Positions 16,919 to 25,483 are shown, counted from the first letter of the stretch. The stretch: DNA of 64,000 bases from Pseudonocardiales bacterium (GCA_023252195.1 JAHEXI010000002.1:310001-374000), one strand, 5' to 3'. Numbers and translations are program-made. The notes: a model not told the origin generated them from the sequence alone.

Positions 16919-17664
16919 CGCGACTCACTGAGCGACCGTGCGGTCACCAGCCAGTCGCCCAACCGCCTGGTGCCGCCGGCGCCGACGATCACCACGGTAT
17001 GCATCCCGGCCCGGTCGGGGTCTAGGGCGGCCAGCGTGGTGATCTCCACCTGCTCGCCGGCTCGCCCCGCGTCGGTGACCAGCCCGACCGGGGTGTCACC
17101 GGAGCGGTACTCGGCGAGGATGTCGCGGGCCTGGCCCAGCTGCCACGCCCGGCCCCTCGAGCGAGGGTTGTACAACGCGAGGACCAGGTCAGCGGCGGCC
17201 ACCGCGCGCAGCCGTGTCTCCACCGCTTCCCAGGGAGCGAGCAGATCGGACAGGGTCAGGCAGGCGAAGTCGCGAGCCAGCGGAGCTCCCAGCAGCGCCC
17301 CCGCCGCGATGGCTGCTGTGACGCCGGGTACCACCCGCACCGCGGGGCGTCGTGCCGGTGGCAGCGCGGCGGCGGCGGTCAATGCCAACGAGGCCATCCC
17401 GTAGATGCCGGCGTCACCGGAGGACACCAGCGCCACCCGGGCACCCTCGGCGGCCGCGCGGACCGCATCCTCGGCGCGCTGCTGCTCGGCGCCGATCTCG
17501 CTGGACACCAGGTTTTGGTGTGCGCCAGTGAGATCCGGGCAGGTCGCCAGGTAACCCCGATATCCGAACACGACTTCGGCGTCCCGGATGGCGTCCTCAG
17601 CGGCGCGGGTCCGGTGCGCAGGACCGCCCGGCCCCAGTCCGACGATGCTGAGTGAGCCGGTCAC
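16915..17664 (-). CDS. cobJ: Precorrin-3B C17-methyltransferase
   Basis: The 249-residue CobJ/CbiH performs C17 methylation with ring contraction. It is recognised by LSIVGLGPGGPAHRTRAAED, FGYRGYLATCPDL, VALVSSGDAGIYGMASLALT, VVPGVTAAIAAGALLGAPL and ALYNPRSRGRAWQLGQA. In the aerobic route the preceding step needs CobG or CobZ, and neither is visible in the window. Both ends overlap neighbours by 4 bases (cobM upstream, cobA downstream). Confidence 0.94.
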   Translation of the reverse strand: MTGSLSIVGLGPGGPAHRTRAAEDAIRDAEVVFGYRGYLATCPDLTGAHQNLVSSEIGAEQQRAEDAVRAAAEGARVALVSSGDAGIYGMASLALTAAAALPPARRPAVRVVPGVTAAIAAGALLGAPLARDFACLTLSDLLAPWEAVETRLRAVAAADLVLALYNPRSRGRAWQLGQARDILAEYRSGDTPVGLVTDAGRAGEQVEITTLAALDPDRAGMHTVVIVGAGGTRRLGDWLVTARSLSESR

Positions 17665-18479
17665 GGCAACCTTCGCTTGGCGGTGGGGATGGCCCGGCCG
17701 GTAGTGGTGCCCGGCAGCGAACGGCGCCGGCAGCCGTGCGAGTAGTTGGGGTCATACAGTCGGCTACGAGCGCCTGCGCCCGATAGCACCGGCCCGACCA
17801 GGACCAGCGCTGCGGTCCGGATACCGGACGTGGTCAACGCATCGGCGAGGCCGTCCACCGTGGTCGTGATCACCGTCTCGTCCGGCCAACTGGCTTTCGC
17901 GACGACGACAGCGGGGGTCTGCGGTGGGTAGCCGGCCAGCAGCTCCTCCCGCAACGCGGCCGGCCGGCCGGCGGAGAGGTAGATGGCCATCGTGGTGCCA
18001 TGGCGGGCGAAACCGGCGACACTCTCCCCGGCCGGCATCGACGCCTCGGTCCGGCCGCCGCCGAGCCGGGTGAGCACGGCGCTTTGCGCCACCGCGGGCG
18101 CGGTGAGCTCCACCCCCGCAGCGGCCGCTGCGGCAGCCAGCGAGCCCACCCCGGGCACGATCTCGAAGGCCCGGCCTTGCCGGGTGCACCAGGTGATTTG
18201 CTCGGTCAGAGCGGAATACAGCGAGACGTCTCCGGAGTGCAGCCGCACGATCGCAGCGTCCGGATGCGCCGTGTACACCTCGAGAACGTCCTCCAGCGTC
18301 ATGCCCGCCGAGTCATGCAGCTCGGCATCATCGCGGCAGTGCTCCAGCACTGCGGTAGGCACCAGCGACGACGCCCAGATCACCACGTCAGCGGTGGCGA
18401 GCCGGTCCGCGGCACGCAGCGTGAGCAGGTCCGGTGCGCCGGGTCCGGCGCCTACGAACGAGATCAGCCCAGTACCCAT
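17661..18479 (-). CDS. cobM: Precorrin-4 C11-methyltransferase
   Basis: The 272-residue CobM/CbiF methylates C11. Family features are ISFVGAGPGAPDLLTLRAAD, VIWASSLVPTAVLEHC, AIVRLHSGDVSLYSALTEQ, VPGVGSLAAAAAAAGVELT and the terminal SRLYDPNYSHGCRRRS. It extends about 25 residues past the usual end (LPGTTTGRAIPTAKRRLP), a tail of no known role. It is the first cobalamin gene of the minus-strand chain. The region between it and the upstream SOD-like gene is only 24 bp, so it may share that gene's transcript. No cobalamin riboswitch was recognised upstream. Confidence 0.93.
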   Translation of the reverse strand: MGTGLISFVGAGPGAPDLLTLRAADRLATADVVIWASSLVPTAVLEHCRDDAELHDSAGMTLEDVLEVYTAHPDAAIVRLHSGDVSLYSALTEQITWCTRQGRAFEIVPGVGSLAAAAAAAGVELTAPAVAQSAVLTRLGGGRTEASMPAGESVAGFARHGTTMAIYLSAGRPAALREELLAGYPPQTPAVVVAKASWPDETVITTTVDGLADALTTSGIRTAALVLVGPVLSGAGARSRLYDPNYSHGCRRRSLPGTTTGRAIPTAKRRLP

Positions 18480-18503
18480 AATCCCAGGGTAACGCGCTGA
18501 CGG

Positions 18504-19151
18504 TCACCGCTTGGAAAGGGTGAGGCAGGCGATGGGGGCGCCTGCATTGCCGGCGTGGCCCGGATCCGTGAGGGTCCGCATCGCTTCGTGCAGCACGATC
18601 GATCCGGGCGCCCGATCGGTGAAAACGAAGGGCATTGTGGTGATCGATATGCCGGCGCCGGTGGCGTCGGTGCGCACGTCGAGCCAGACCTCGTTGTTCG
18701 GGTTTGCGTACCGGGGGCTGCTCGACGGTGCTTGGGGCGTCGCAGCAGGGTCGAGATGATTCTGGAAGCGCGGTCCAGCCTCATCCGCGGCTGTACCACA
18801 GGATCTGGTGTGTGCGTGCGCCGCGTAGCCCCGGTTGGGCAGCAGTCCGAAGACCGTAAGCTCCGCCCGTGTCGATCCGTCCGACGAGGGGATCAGGCGG
18901 GCCGTCATCGCGGCACCGATCGGCGCCAGGTCCGGGTTGTAGGTGATGGCTTTCGAGGCAGGATTAGGCGTGGTGAGCGTGCCACTGCCGAACAGAAAAA
19001 TCGCGGATCCCGGGCTGTCGAAAGAGGCCGGTAGCGTGGGCATGCTGATGCTCTGGTACGCCCAGCCAATCGGCGCAACGGCCATGACGGTGCCGACGAC
19101 GAGAAGTCGCCGCAACGCTGGGTGAGGCCTGCCCACCCAGCGTTCACTCAT
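18504..19151 (-). CDS. Secreted Cu/Zn superoxide dismutase-like protein
   Basis: The 215-residue protein starts with an Arg-containing segment and a hydrophobic stretch (RRLLVVGTVMAVAPIGWAY, about 14-32), consistent with export or membrane anchoring. The remainder resembles the Cu/Zn superoxide dismutase fold: HAHTRSCG, FQNHLDP, NPNNEVWLDVRTDATGAG, SIVLHEAM and GNAGAPIACL. The His residues in HAH, FQNH and VLHE are plausible metal ligands. In this divergent actinobacterial group dismutase activity is not assured. It lies 24 bp upstream of cobM on the same strand, but a link to cobalamin is only positional. Confidence 0.72.
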   Translation of the reverse strand: MSERWVGRPHPALRRLLVVGTVMAVAPIGWAYQSISMPTLPASFDSPGSAIFLFGSGTLTTPNPASKAITYNPDLAPIGAAMTARLIPSSDGSTRAELTVFGLLPNRGYAAHAHTRSCGTAADEAGPRFQNHLDPAATPQAPSSSPRYANPNNEVWLDVRTDATGAGISITTMPFVFTDRAPGSIVLHEAMRTLTDPGHAGNAGAPIACLTLSKR

Positions 19152-19193
19152 GGGTGTGATTGTGCCCGAGCTGTGTGCGTGTGGCGATACCCG

Positions 19194-19439
19194 TTACTGA
19201 GCATCGGGGTCGCTTTCCATGGCGAGAACGAAATTCTCCACGTAGCGCAGCGCCAATCCTTGGCGGTCGGTTGGGTGCGGTGCCCAGGCGAGCGCGTCAC
19301 CCGCGAGGCCCAGCAACTGATCCTCGTTGAGTCTGGAGACGATCAAGCGAGCGAGCCCAGCTCCGTCGAGGTCCGGACGCAGGCGCCGAGCGAGGACATA
19401 CTGGGTGGCCAGCTCATCATCGTGATCTTCGTCGCTCAT
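19194..19439 (-). CDS. Small acidic hypothetical protein
   Basis: An 81-residue acidic protein (MSDEDHDDELATQYVLARRL at the start; GLARLIVSRLNEDQLLGLAG in the middle) predicted to be mostly helical, without membrane segment or known motif. ATG 19439 follows GGAGA at a good distance, which supports translation. It is divergent from cobH and lies 42 bp upstream of the SOD-like gene on the same strand. I do not recognise the family. Confidence 0.55.
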   Translation of the reverse strand: MSDEDHDDELATQYVLARRLRPDLDGAGLARLIVSRLNEDQLLGLAGDALAWAPHPTDRQGLALRYVENFVLAMESDPDAQ

Positions 19440-19527
19440 CTGCGGTCTCCGTTCGGCTCACCACCGTCGGTGCAGCACCATTGTGGCGGCAAGCTGTACG
19501 CCGTGCCGAGGGCCGGAAAGGGAAGAC

Positions 19528-20118
19528 GTGAGTCGCGCTGCGCATCCGATCGAAGTCGAGTCATACCGGATCCTGCGATCCCAGGTGGACACCGAGGGGC
19601 TGCCGCCCGGAACCCGCGCGGTGACCGAGCGGGTAATCCACGCGAGCGCGGACACCGACTACGCCGCTGACCTGGTCTGCGACGAGGATGCGTTGCACGC
19701 GGGGCACCGCGCGTTGGTCAGCGGGGCGCCCCTGGTGGTCGATGTTCGGATGCTTGCCGCAGGCATCACCTCACGGCAGTGTGTCGTCGCGCTTGATCTG
19801 GCGCCGGCCTCGTCGCAGGGGCTGACGCGCTCCGCGGCGGGTATCCGGGCGGCCGCTGCCGAATACCCCGAAGCGGCGGTGTGGGCAGTCGGCAACGCGC
19901 CGACGGCGCTGCGCGAACTGATCCGCCTCGCCGCATCCGGCGTGCTGCGCCCGGCCCTGGTGATCGGACTACCGGTGGGGTTCGTCGACGCCGCTGCCGC
20001 GAAGGCGGCCCTGCGGGAGTCGGGTTTGCCGGCGCTGTCCAACCGCAGCGCCAAGGGCGGAACCGCGGTCGCTGCGGCGGCGGTCAACGCGCTGTTGTGC
20101 TGGGAACCGGTCCGGTGA
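19528..20118 (+). CDS. cobH: Precorrin-8X methylmutase
   Basis: The 196-residue CobH/CbiC moves the C11 methyl group to C12, giving hydrogenobyrinic acid. It is recognised by HPIEVESYRILRS, TERVIHASADTDYAADL, VDVRMLAAGIT, AVGNAPTALRELIRL and GLPVGFVDAAAAKAAL. The open frame starts at 19483, but GTG 19528 was chosen because it follows a GGAAAGGGAAG ribosome-binding stretch and begins just before the conserved region. The stop overlaps the cysG GTG start. Confidence 0.94.
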   Translation: MSRAAHPIEVESYRILRSQVDTEGLPPGTRAVTERVIHASADTDYAADLVCDEDALHAGHRALVSGAPLVVDVRMLAAGITSRQCVVALDLAPASSQGLTRSAAGIRAAAAEYPEAAVWAVGNAPTALRELIRLAASGVLRPALVIGLPVGFVDAAAAKAALRESGLPALSNRSAKGGTAVAAAAVNALLCWEPVR

Positions 20119-21326
20119 AGCCGTACCTGGTGGGGCTTGATCTGGCCGGACGCCGGGTCGTGGTGGTCGGCGCGGGCACCGTAGCGCAACGGCGGCTGCC
20201 GCGGCTGATCGCCGCTGGTGCCGAGGTGCTGCTCGTCGCTCCGAAGGCCACTCCCGCCGTCGAGGCGATGGCTACCGCGGGCGAACTGCACTGGGACGTC
20301 CGCGGCTACGCCGACGGCGATCTCGAGGACGCCTGGTATGCACTGGCCTGCACTTCCGATCCCGTGATCAACGCTGCGGTGGCTGCGGAGGCGCAGCGAC
20401 GGCGGGTGTTCTGCGTGCGGGCCGACGATGCGACTGGTGGCAGCGCCGTCACTGCGGCCACCGGGGACCACGAAGGGTTGCTCATCGGCGTGCTCGCCGG
20501 GCGCCGGCCGCGGCGCTCCGCCGCCGTCCGCGACGCGCTGATCGACGCGCTGCGCACCGGAGTCGTCGACGATGCCCCGGACGCCGAAGACCACGTCCCG
20601 ACTCCGGGGGTGGCGCTGGTCGGCGCGGGACCGGGTGATCCCGACCTGATCACCGTGCGGGGTCGACGGTTGCTGGCCCGCGCCGATGTGGTGTTGGCCG
20701 ACCGGCTGGCGCCCCGGGAGCTGCTCGACGAGCTCGGTGCGCACGTCACAGTGATCGACGCGGCAAAGGTGCCCTACGGCCGCGCGATGGCCCAGGAGCA
20801 GATCAACGCGCAGCTGATCGAGCATGCCAAGGCCGGCCGGTTCGTGGTGCGGCTGAAGGGCGGTGACCCCTACGTCTTCGGGCGCGGCTTTGAGGAGGTG
20901 CTGGCCTGCACGGCCGCCGGCGTGCCGGTGACCGTGGTTCCGGGCATCACCAGCGCCATCTCGGTGCCGGCCGCGGTGGGAATCCCGGTGACGCACCGGG
21001 CGGTGGCCCATGAGTTCGTCGTCGTGTCCGGTCACGTGGCGCCGGACGATCCCACCTCGCTGGTGGACTGGCCGGCGCTGGGGCGGCTTCGTGGCACCCT
21101 GGTGCTGCTCATGGCCGTCGAGCGGATCGGTGTGTTCGCCGACGCCCTGGTCACCCACGGCCGGGCTCCGGACACTCCGGTCGCCGTGGTCGCCGACGGC
21201 ACCCTGCGGAGCGAGCGCGTCGTGCGCTCCACGCTGGCGGAGGTCGCCGCAGCTATCGCCGCTGAGGGGATCCGCCCGCCCGCGATCGTGGTCATCGGTC
21301 CGGTGGTGGCGCTTGGTGCTCCGTGA
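20115..21326 (+). CDS. cysG: Siroheme synthase-type fusion: precorrin-2 dehydrogenase/ferrochelatase and SUMT
   Basis: The 403-residue protein has an N-terminal CysG dehydrogenase/ferrochelatase domain (about 1-150; [53 protein letters not shown]) and a C-terminal SUMT (about 165-403; [56 protein letters not shown]). It can supply precorrin-2, sirohydrochlorin and siroheme. Together with CbiX, sirohydrochlorin from this enzyme could feed early cobalt insertion. GTG 20115 overlaps the cobH stop as GTGA; the longer upstream frame was rejected because it is antisense-like within cobH. Confidence 0.94.
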   Translation: MKPYLVGLDLAGRRVVVVGAGTVAQRRLPRLIAAGAEVLLVAPKATPAVEAMATAGELHWDVRGYADGDLEDAWYALACTSDPVINAAVAAEAQRRRVFCVRADDATGGSAVTAATGDHEGLLIGVLAGRRPRRSAAVRDALIDALRTGVVDDAPDAEDHVPTPGVALVGAGPGDPDLITVRGRRLLARADVVLADRLAPRELLDELGAHVTVIDAAKVPYGRAMAQEQINAQLIEHAKAGRFVVRLKGGDPYVFGRGFEEVLACTAAGVPVTVVPGITSAISVPAAVGIPVTHRAVAHEFVVVSGHVAPDDPTSLVDWPALGRLRGTLVLLMAVERIGVFADALVTHGRAPDTPVAVVADGTLRSERVVRSTLAEVAAAIAAEGIRPPAIVVIGPVVALGAP

Positions 21327-21511
21327 GGGTGGCGCTCGTTGAGAACGGTGAGCGCATCCCCGAGAACTCGGTGCTCCACGAGTCCCCCGCCGGGAACGAT
21401 CCGGGATGGGGTTCGCTGCGCCAGGCGAAGCAGTCACGGCTGATCCTTCGATGTGGATTGCGTCTAGCCAGTCGCCGGTCACCCAGCTTCCCATCAGCGG
21501 ACCATCGCGGC

Positions 21512-21928
21512 ATGACCGAGCCCGCCCGCAGTGACCCGGATCTGCTCAACAGTGCGACCGGGGCCGGCCTCATCTACTTCTGCGACATCATGATCAAACG
21601 GAACGAGATGACCAAGGCGACTGGAAGCGCATTGCGCACCGGGTGCAAGAAGGTGCTCGACACCGAGGATGACCCGGACACCACGGAACTCCGGACGCTC
21701 GACATGGAGGGCCTGCTCCGCCGCTTTGTAAACAAGAACCGCGCCGACCTGAACGACCGGAGCCTGCAGACGTACCAGCAGCGCTTCCGGCAGACGGTGG
21801 ACATGTACCTAAAGTTCATCGACCGCGACCCGAACTGGAACACCGTCAAGGTTCGGGCGGGTGGTCTGCGGAGCCCGGGGAACATCGGTAACGGCACCAG
21901 GTCCAGCAAGTCTGGAAACGTGGTATAG
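21512..21928 (+). CDS. Hypothetical protein, possibly with an integrase-like N-terminal fold
   Basis: From ATG 21512 the frame encodes 138 residues. The central helical region (KATGSALRTGCKKVLDTEDD, LRTLDMEGLLRRFVNKNRAD, LNDRSLQTYQQRFRQTVDMY, LKFIDRDPNW) resembles the core-binding N-terminal domain of tyrosine recombinases, but no catalytic domain follows. The longer frame back to 21323 overlaps the cysG stop and reads as non-coding sequence. Its stop directly abuts the next ATG, so the two genes are coupled. AT-leaning codons (AAG, AAC) stand out from the neighbours and fit an accessory origin. The function is unknown. Confidence 0.55.
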   Translation: MTEPARSDPDLLNSATGAGLIYFCDIMIKRNEMTKATGSALRTGCKKVLDTEDDPDTTELRTLDMEGLLRRFVNKNRADLNDRSLQTYQQRFRQTVDMYLKFIDRDPNWNTVKVRAGGLRSPGNIGNGTRSSKSGNVV

Positions 21929-22261
21929 ATGAAGCCGACCGGCGCCACGTCGGAAGCCGCGTCTAACTCCGACGCGACTCCGGCGCTCGGGATGATCGAA
22001 TGGTCGATCCCGGTGCGGCCGGGAGTGGTGGGCAAGCTGGTGCTGCCGGACAGCCTGACCCATCGCGAGGCGCAGAAGGTGGTCAAGGTCGTGACTGCCC
22101 TCGCGCACGCCTTCGAGGAGCAGTTCCGCAACTGGAATCCCCTCACCTTCAGATGGTCGAGTAACAGCTTCGCGATCACCAGATCCGGGCTGTCAGTCTG
22201 CATCGGGCGCCACCTCTGTTCGGCGCCCCGTGTGGTCGTTGAGCGGAGCACGGTGGGCTGA
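21929..22261 (+). CDS. Small hypothetical protein coupled to the previous gene
   Basis: This 110-residue frame starts with ATG immediately after the previous stop. Residues 20-70 (LGMIEWSIPVRPGVVGKLVL, PDSLTHREAQKVVKVVTALA, HAFEEQ) look like a compact domain of the kind that forms a small partner protein. The remainder (FRNWNPLTFRWSSN onward) looks like run-on sequence and is antisense to the degraded gene at 22160-22847. The original 3' end has probably been lost by a rearrangement near 22130-22160. No function is assigned. Confidence 0.45.
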   Translation: MKPTGATSEAASNSDATPALGMIEWSIPVRPGVVGKLVLPDSLTHREAQKVVKVVTALAHAFEEQFRNWNPLTFRWSSNSFAITRSGLSVCIGRHLCSAPRVVVERSTVG

Positions 22262-22847
22262 GGGCGTTCGGGGAGTTCCTCGGCCCCACCGTGGTCGAAG
22301 GCCAGCCATCCAGCCCCGGGGAACCTGCGGGAAGAAGGCGGAGGCGGGACGGCCGGGATCTGATGTGGCTCAGTGCGCGGATCGGTGAAGTCTGGCTCGA
22401 CGCTGGACAACACATCGGTGTCGCCCAGGTCACCCGCTGCCAGATGGGTCGCGCTGTCATGCGCGGGCGGCAGGTCCGTCAGTCCCAACTCGCGGGCCAA
22501 CAGGCAATTCAGGAACTGACGGGCTGATGCAGCCAATAATTCGCCTTGACGTGCACCCGGCACAGACGACGACGCAACCCGAGCACACCGCCCGAACGCC
22601 GACACGACCGGCACCGGCCGCGCTGATCCACAGAATGATCACACAGCAGGAGGTATAGGACCGCGCAGGCCCGGAACTGGGTAGAGGCGGTTGCGCCCGG
22701 GGCAGCTGGCTTGAACGTGACGGCTGCCAGTAGGACATCGCGCAGCGCACTGATCATGTCGTGGGTGGTCTCCGCAGCACTGTCGCGCACGACGTTTCGC
22801 TTCGCTGAGGTCGCCGTGTGCATGCGTCTCACTCTGGGTGACAACAT
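22160..22847 (-). pseudogene. Cys-rich small regulator-associated protein gene, frameshifted
   Basis: From ATG 22847 the minus strand reads a helical N-terminus (AAETTHDMISALRDVLLAAV, TQFRACAVLYLLLCDHSVDQ) and a Cys/Arg-rich knuckle (RGRCRSCRR, then LRRRLCRVHVKANYWLHQP). It stops at 22509. The continuation LNCLLARELGLTDLPPAHDS, LAAGDLGDTDVLSSVEPD and DPRTEPHQIPAVPPP is in another frame; one added base near 22515 joins them. The Pro-rich tail then fades out near 22160, so that boundary is approximate. The gene follows the XRE regulator by 37 bp on the same strand, a pairing I associate with Pseudonocardiales-type genomes. Confidence 0.6.
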
Positions 22848-22884
22848 GCGGACGCGGGAGTGGCCAGCTTAGTGGCCGCACCGC

Positions 22885-24039
22885 TCAGGAACGTTCGATC
22901 TCCGTCATGAGCATCCGAAGTGTGAGGGAGTGCTTCTCGATCGGCAGTGCATCGAGGGCGGTCTGCGCGTACGTGGTTCCACCTTCGCGATCTCCGGCTC
23001 GGACCAGCATCAGGCCGCGGTGCATCTCCAGATGAGTACGGAACCGGGGCATCGACTCCGGGAGCGTTCGGGCCGCCTCGTCTTGAGCCTGTAGCGCCAT
23101 GTGTACCTCGCCCAACCGTGCGGCCATCAGCGAGATGAAGACGTTGAAGCGCCACCACGGCACCGCATAGTCGGATTCGGCGTCATCGGAGCCGGCGGCG
23201 TCGAACACCCTGCGCCCGTCATCCACCTGCGCCACCGCGGTGAGAGAGTCGCCACGGATGGCAGCGACGTGGGCCTTGCCCATGATGGCGTTGAGCCGGC
23301 CGAGCGAGGGCCGCTCGTCGAGGGCGACGGCCTGACCGGCCAACTGGTCGACGGCGTCGAGGGACGCACCCTCGTAGCCCAACGCGATGGCCGCCCGTCC
23401 GCGCACCCAGACCTGGGTGGCCTTGTCGCCGGATCGGTCGGCGAAGGCGGCCGCGTGTCGGTACCAGGTGAGGGCCTTGGCGCCGTCGCTGCCGGGAAAG
23501 GTTTTCCCGTACAGAGTCGCCAGCTTCGCGCCCACTGCCCAGAGACGCGGGGTGCCGAGCTGCTGCTGGAGGACTACCAGGTCCCCGGCGAGGCGTTTTT
23601 GGATCTCACCAGCGCCGGAGGTCATGTAGTCGTGGCCGTAAGTGTCGACCGCCTGATCCCAGTCATCGATGCTGGGGTAGCTGCCGTGCAGCGCGGTAGC
23701 GAAGCCGTGCTCGATCAGGTCAGAAGCGACCAGAGGCGCGATGGTCGCGCCGGCCACACCGGTGAGGAAATGACGTCGGTCCACGCCCGCTTGCTCCAAG
23801 ATCTCAATGGGGACTTGCAGAACGGTGGCCAGGTGGCGCAGCCACCACGGCCCGGGGGTGCGTTTGCCGGTCTCCCACCGCGAGACGGTCTCGCGGGTGA
23901 CTGTCTCGCGGTCGGCAACTGTGCACAGCGCCGTGGCTAGCCGGGACTGCGACCAGCCCAATGATTCCCGAAGATCCCGGATGACAGCACCAAGCATGAC
24001 CGCGTGGGCGCGCGGCGCATTTCCGTCGCCGACGGGCAT
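22885..24039 (-). CDS. XRE-family transcriptional regulator with TPR-like C-terminal region
   Basis: The 384-residue protein has an N-terminal helix-turn-helix (about 15-75; LGAVIRDLRESLGWSQSRLA and TRETVSRWETGKRTPG), then RRHFLTGVAGATIAPL, then a long helical tetratricopeptide-type region (about 120-380; AVGAKLATLYGKTF, ALTWYRHAAAFADRSGDKAT, LEMHRGLMLVRAGDR). This design is typical of large actinobacterial XRE regulators that may sense peptides or proteins. ATG 24039 follows GGGGAGG about 14 bases upstream; ATG 23997 is an alternative. The frameshifted Cys-rich gene lies just downstream. Confidence 0.88.
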   Translation of the reverse strand: MPVGDGNAPRAHAVMLGAVIRDLRESLGWSQSRLATALCTVADRETVTRETVSRWETGKRTPGPWWLRHLATVLQVPIEILEQAGVDRRHFLTGVAGATIAPLVASDLIEHGFATALHGSYPSIDDWDQAVDTYGHDYMTSGAGEIQKRLAGDLVVLQQQLGTPRLWAVGAKLATLYGKTFPGSDGAKALTWYRHAAAFADRSGDKATQVWVRGRAAIALGYEGASLDAVDQLAGQAVALDERPSLGRLNAIMGKAHVAAIRGDSLTAVAQVDDGRRVFDAAGSDDAESDYAVPWWRFNVFISLMAARLGEVHMALQAQDEAARTLPESMPRFRTHLEMHRGLMLVRAGDREGGTTYAQTALDALPIEKHSLTLRMLMTEIERS

Positions 24040-24078
24040 GGAAGACCTGCCTCCCCGCGAAGTGCCAACGAACCCACG

Positions 24079-24626
24079 CTACGGCAGCGTCGTCGTCCCC
24101 TTCAGGACGCGAGCCCGGCCGGCGTCGGCGAGCTGCGGGGGCAGGCCGTGGGCGGTGAACCAGTCGGTCACGATCCGCACATCCCGGGCCAGGAACGCGG
24201 GCCCCTGCGGGTTGGCGACGATGTCCACCACCTGCGGCAGGTCGATCAGGACCAGCCGCCCGCGATGTACCAGCAGGTTGAATGGGGACAGGTCGCCGTG
24301 TGTCAGGCCCTCGCCGGTGAGCACCAGCAGCGCGTCGATGAGCTGATCCCACAGCGCGCGCAACTGCTCACGGCCGGGTCGCAGCTGCGCCAACCGCGGA
24401 GCGGCGTGCCCGTCCGGTTCGTCGAGGTATTCGCTTCCTTGCCGGTCTTGAGCACGCCGAGCTCAGTGTCGACGGCGGCCAGCTCGGTGACCAACCAGCC
24501 CGGGTAGGGGGATGGGGCCGCACTGCCCGACGTCCCAGGTAGACCACCGATCCCCGGCGGCCGGACCGTCGTCGGGTGACGCGGGGTCGTGAGCGCGCCG
24601 GGGCGCTGTGGGCTTGTCGTCATCAT
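24079..24626 (-). pseudogene. RIO-type serine/threonine kinase remnant, middle deleted
   Basis: An N-terminal piece (PYPGWLVTELAAVDTELGVL, KTGKEA, near 24540-24440) and a C-terminal piece (24393-24079) are in different frames. The C-terminal piece begins MAQLRPGREQLRALWDQLID and contains the kinase motifs THGDLSPFNLLV and LVLIDLPQVVDIVANPQG. The ATP-binding and intervening region, about 100 residues in intact RIO kinases, is absent. The metal-binding and catalytic loop survives but the enzyme cannot be complete. It is divergent from OsmC and lies upstream of the XRE regulator on the same strand. Confidence 0.7.
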
Positions 24627-24976
24627 CGAAGTGGCGTCGACGCCGACGGACGCCAGCCTCATCAAGTCAGGTGACAGTGTTGTCAAAGCGGTCGTAGAAG
24701 TGGCTGCGCCGGACGGGCAGCCGATCGTGCTGTGGCACGGGAGGATCTCCTCGGGAGCGGCGCCCCGGAGTCGATCAGTCGACCGGGTGACGGGAGGGCA
24801 AGGTCAGGCACACGCCATTAGCAGCCATGGCTAGCCACCTCCTCCCGCTACGCCAAACCTTGTGGGGTCCAAGTAGTGGCACCCTTCGTCGTCGGTTGCA
24901 GCATGTCCGGTACCCGGGTGACCGGCAACCGATTTACGGTGATGCCAGCCATCCCGGCTTAGTGGGACCATGGGAT
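24627..24976. other. Intergenic stretch without recognisable gene
   Basis: About 350 bases separate the RIO-kinase remnant from OsmC. Short open frames exist but show no family motif. A 10-bp palindrome AGCCATGGCT at 24825-24834 and several short GC-rich inverted matches are present. The OsmC promoter should lie in the right-hand part, but I could not identify one with confidence. Confidence 0.4.
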
Positions 24977-25483
24977 ATGGATCGTGAGCAGCTGCTAGCC
25001 CTCCAATACCCGCTCAAGCAGCAGTACCGGCACGACGCCACGGCCGCGCTTGTCACGCTGAGTGCCGACGGCAAGCTCGGCGAGGGAATCACATGCTCGG
25101 TCCGGACAGGCAGGGCTCTGGCTGAGGCCGGCCTGCATACCGCCACCGGGGGCGACGGGCTGTCGCTGTGCTCGGGCGACATGCTGCTTGAAGCTCTGGC
25201 GGCCTGCGCAGGCGTGACGCTGCGGGCGGTGGCCACATCCCTCGACATCCCGGTCGCGGGCGGCACCGTCCATGTCGAGGGCGACCTCGATTTCCGGGGC
25301 ACTCTGGCCGTCTCCAAGGAGGCCCCCGTCGGCTTCCGTGCGATCCGAGTGCGGTTCATCCTGGACACGGCCGCCAGTCCCGAGCAGCTCGCGACTCTGC
25401 TCCGGCTCACGGAGCGTTACTGCGTCGTGTACCAGACCCTCGCCGGCACGCTTCAGCTCTCCTCGGGTTGGGAGACGACCTAG
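24977..25483 (+). CDS. OsmC-family peroxiredoxin-like protein
   Basis: The 168-residue protein has the OsmC fold: LKQQYRHDATAALVTLSADG, GDMLLEALAACAGVTLRAVA and LLRLTERYCVVYQTL. The two cysteines in ACAG and RYCVV match the redox pair that reduces organic hydroperoxides in OsmC/Ohr proteins. The frame is open back to 24827, but ATG 24977 starts just before the conserved domain. Its 3' end overlaps the convergent VOC gene by 4 bases. The natural substrate is not known. Confidence 0.85.
   Translation: MDREQLLALQYPLKQQYRHDATAALVTLSADGKLGEGITCSVRTGRALAEAGLHTATGGDGLSLCSGDMLLEALAACAGVTLRAVATSLDIPVAGGTVHVEGDLDFRGTLAVSKEAPVGFRAIRVRFILDTAASPEQLATLLRLTERYCVVYQTLAGTLQLSSGWETT

Noticed and set aside
18480-19200. 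Cobalamin riboswitch in front of the minus-strand cob genes
   Set aside because: No B12-box or conserved core was seen, and the gap to the SOD-like gene is only 24 bp.
21327-21511. N-terminal extension of the small gene starting at 21323 with a GTGA overlap to cysG
   Set aside because: The 63 extra residues show no domain character; ATG 21512 begins just before the helical region.
21574-22614. Single 346-residue minus-strand gene
   Set aside because: Only its first part (from about 22515 to 22160) resembles a protein, continuing the frameshifted Cys-rich gene; the rest is antisense to the two small plus-strand genes.
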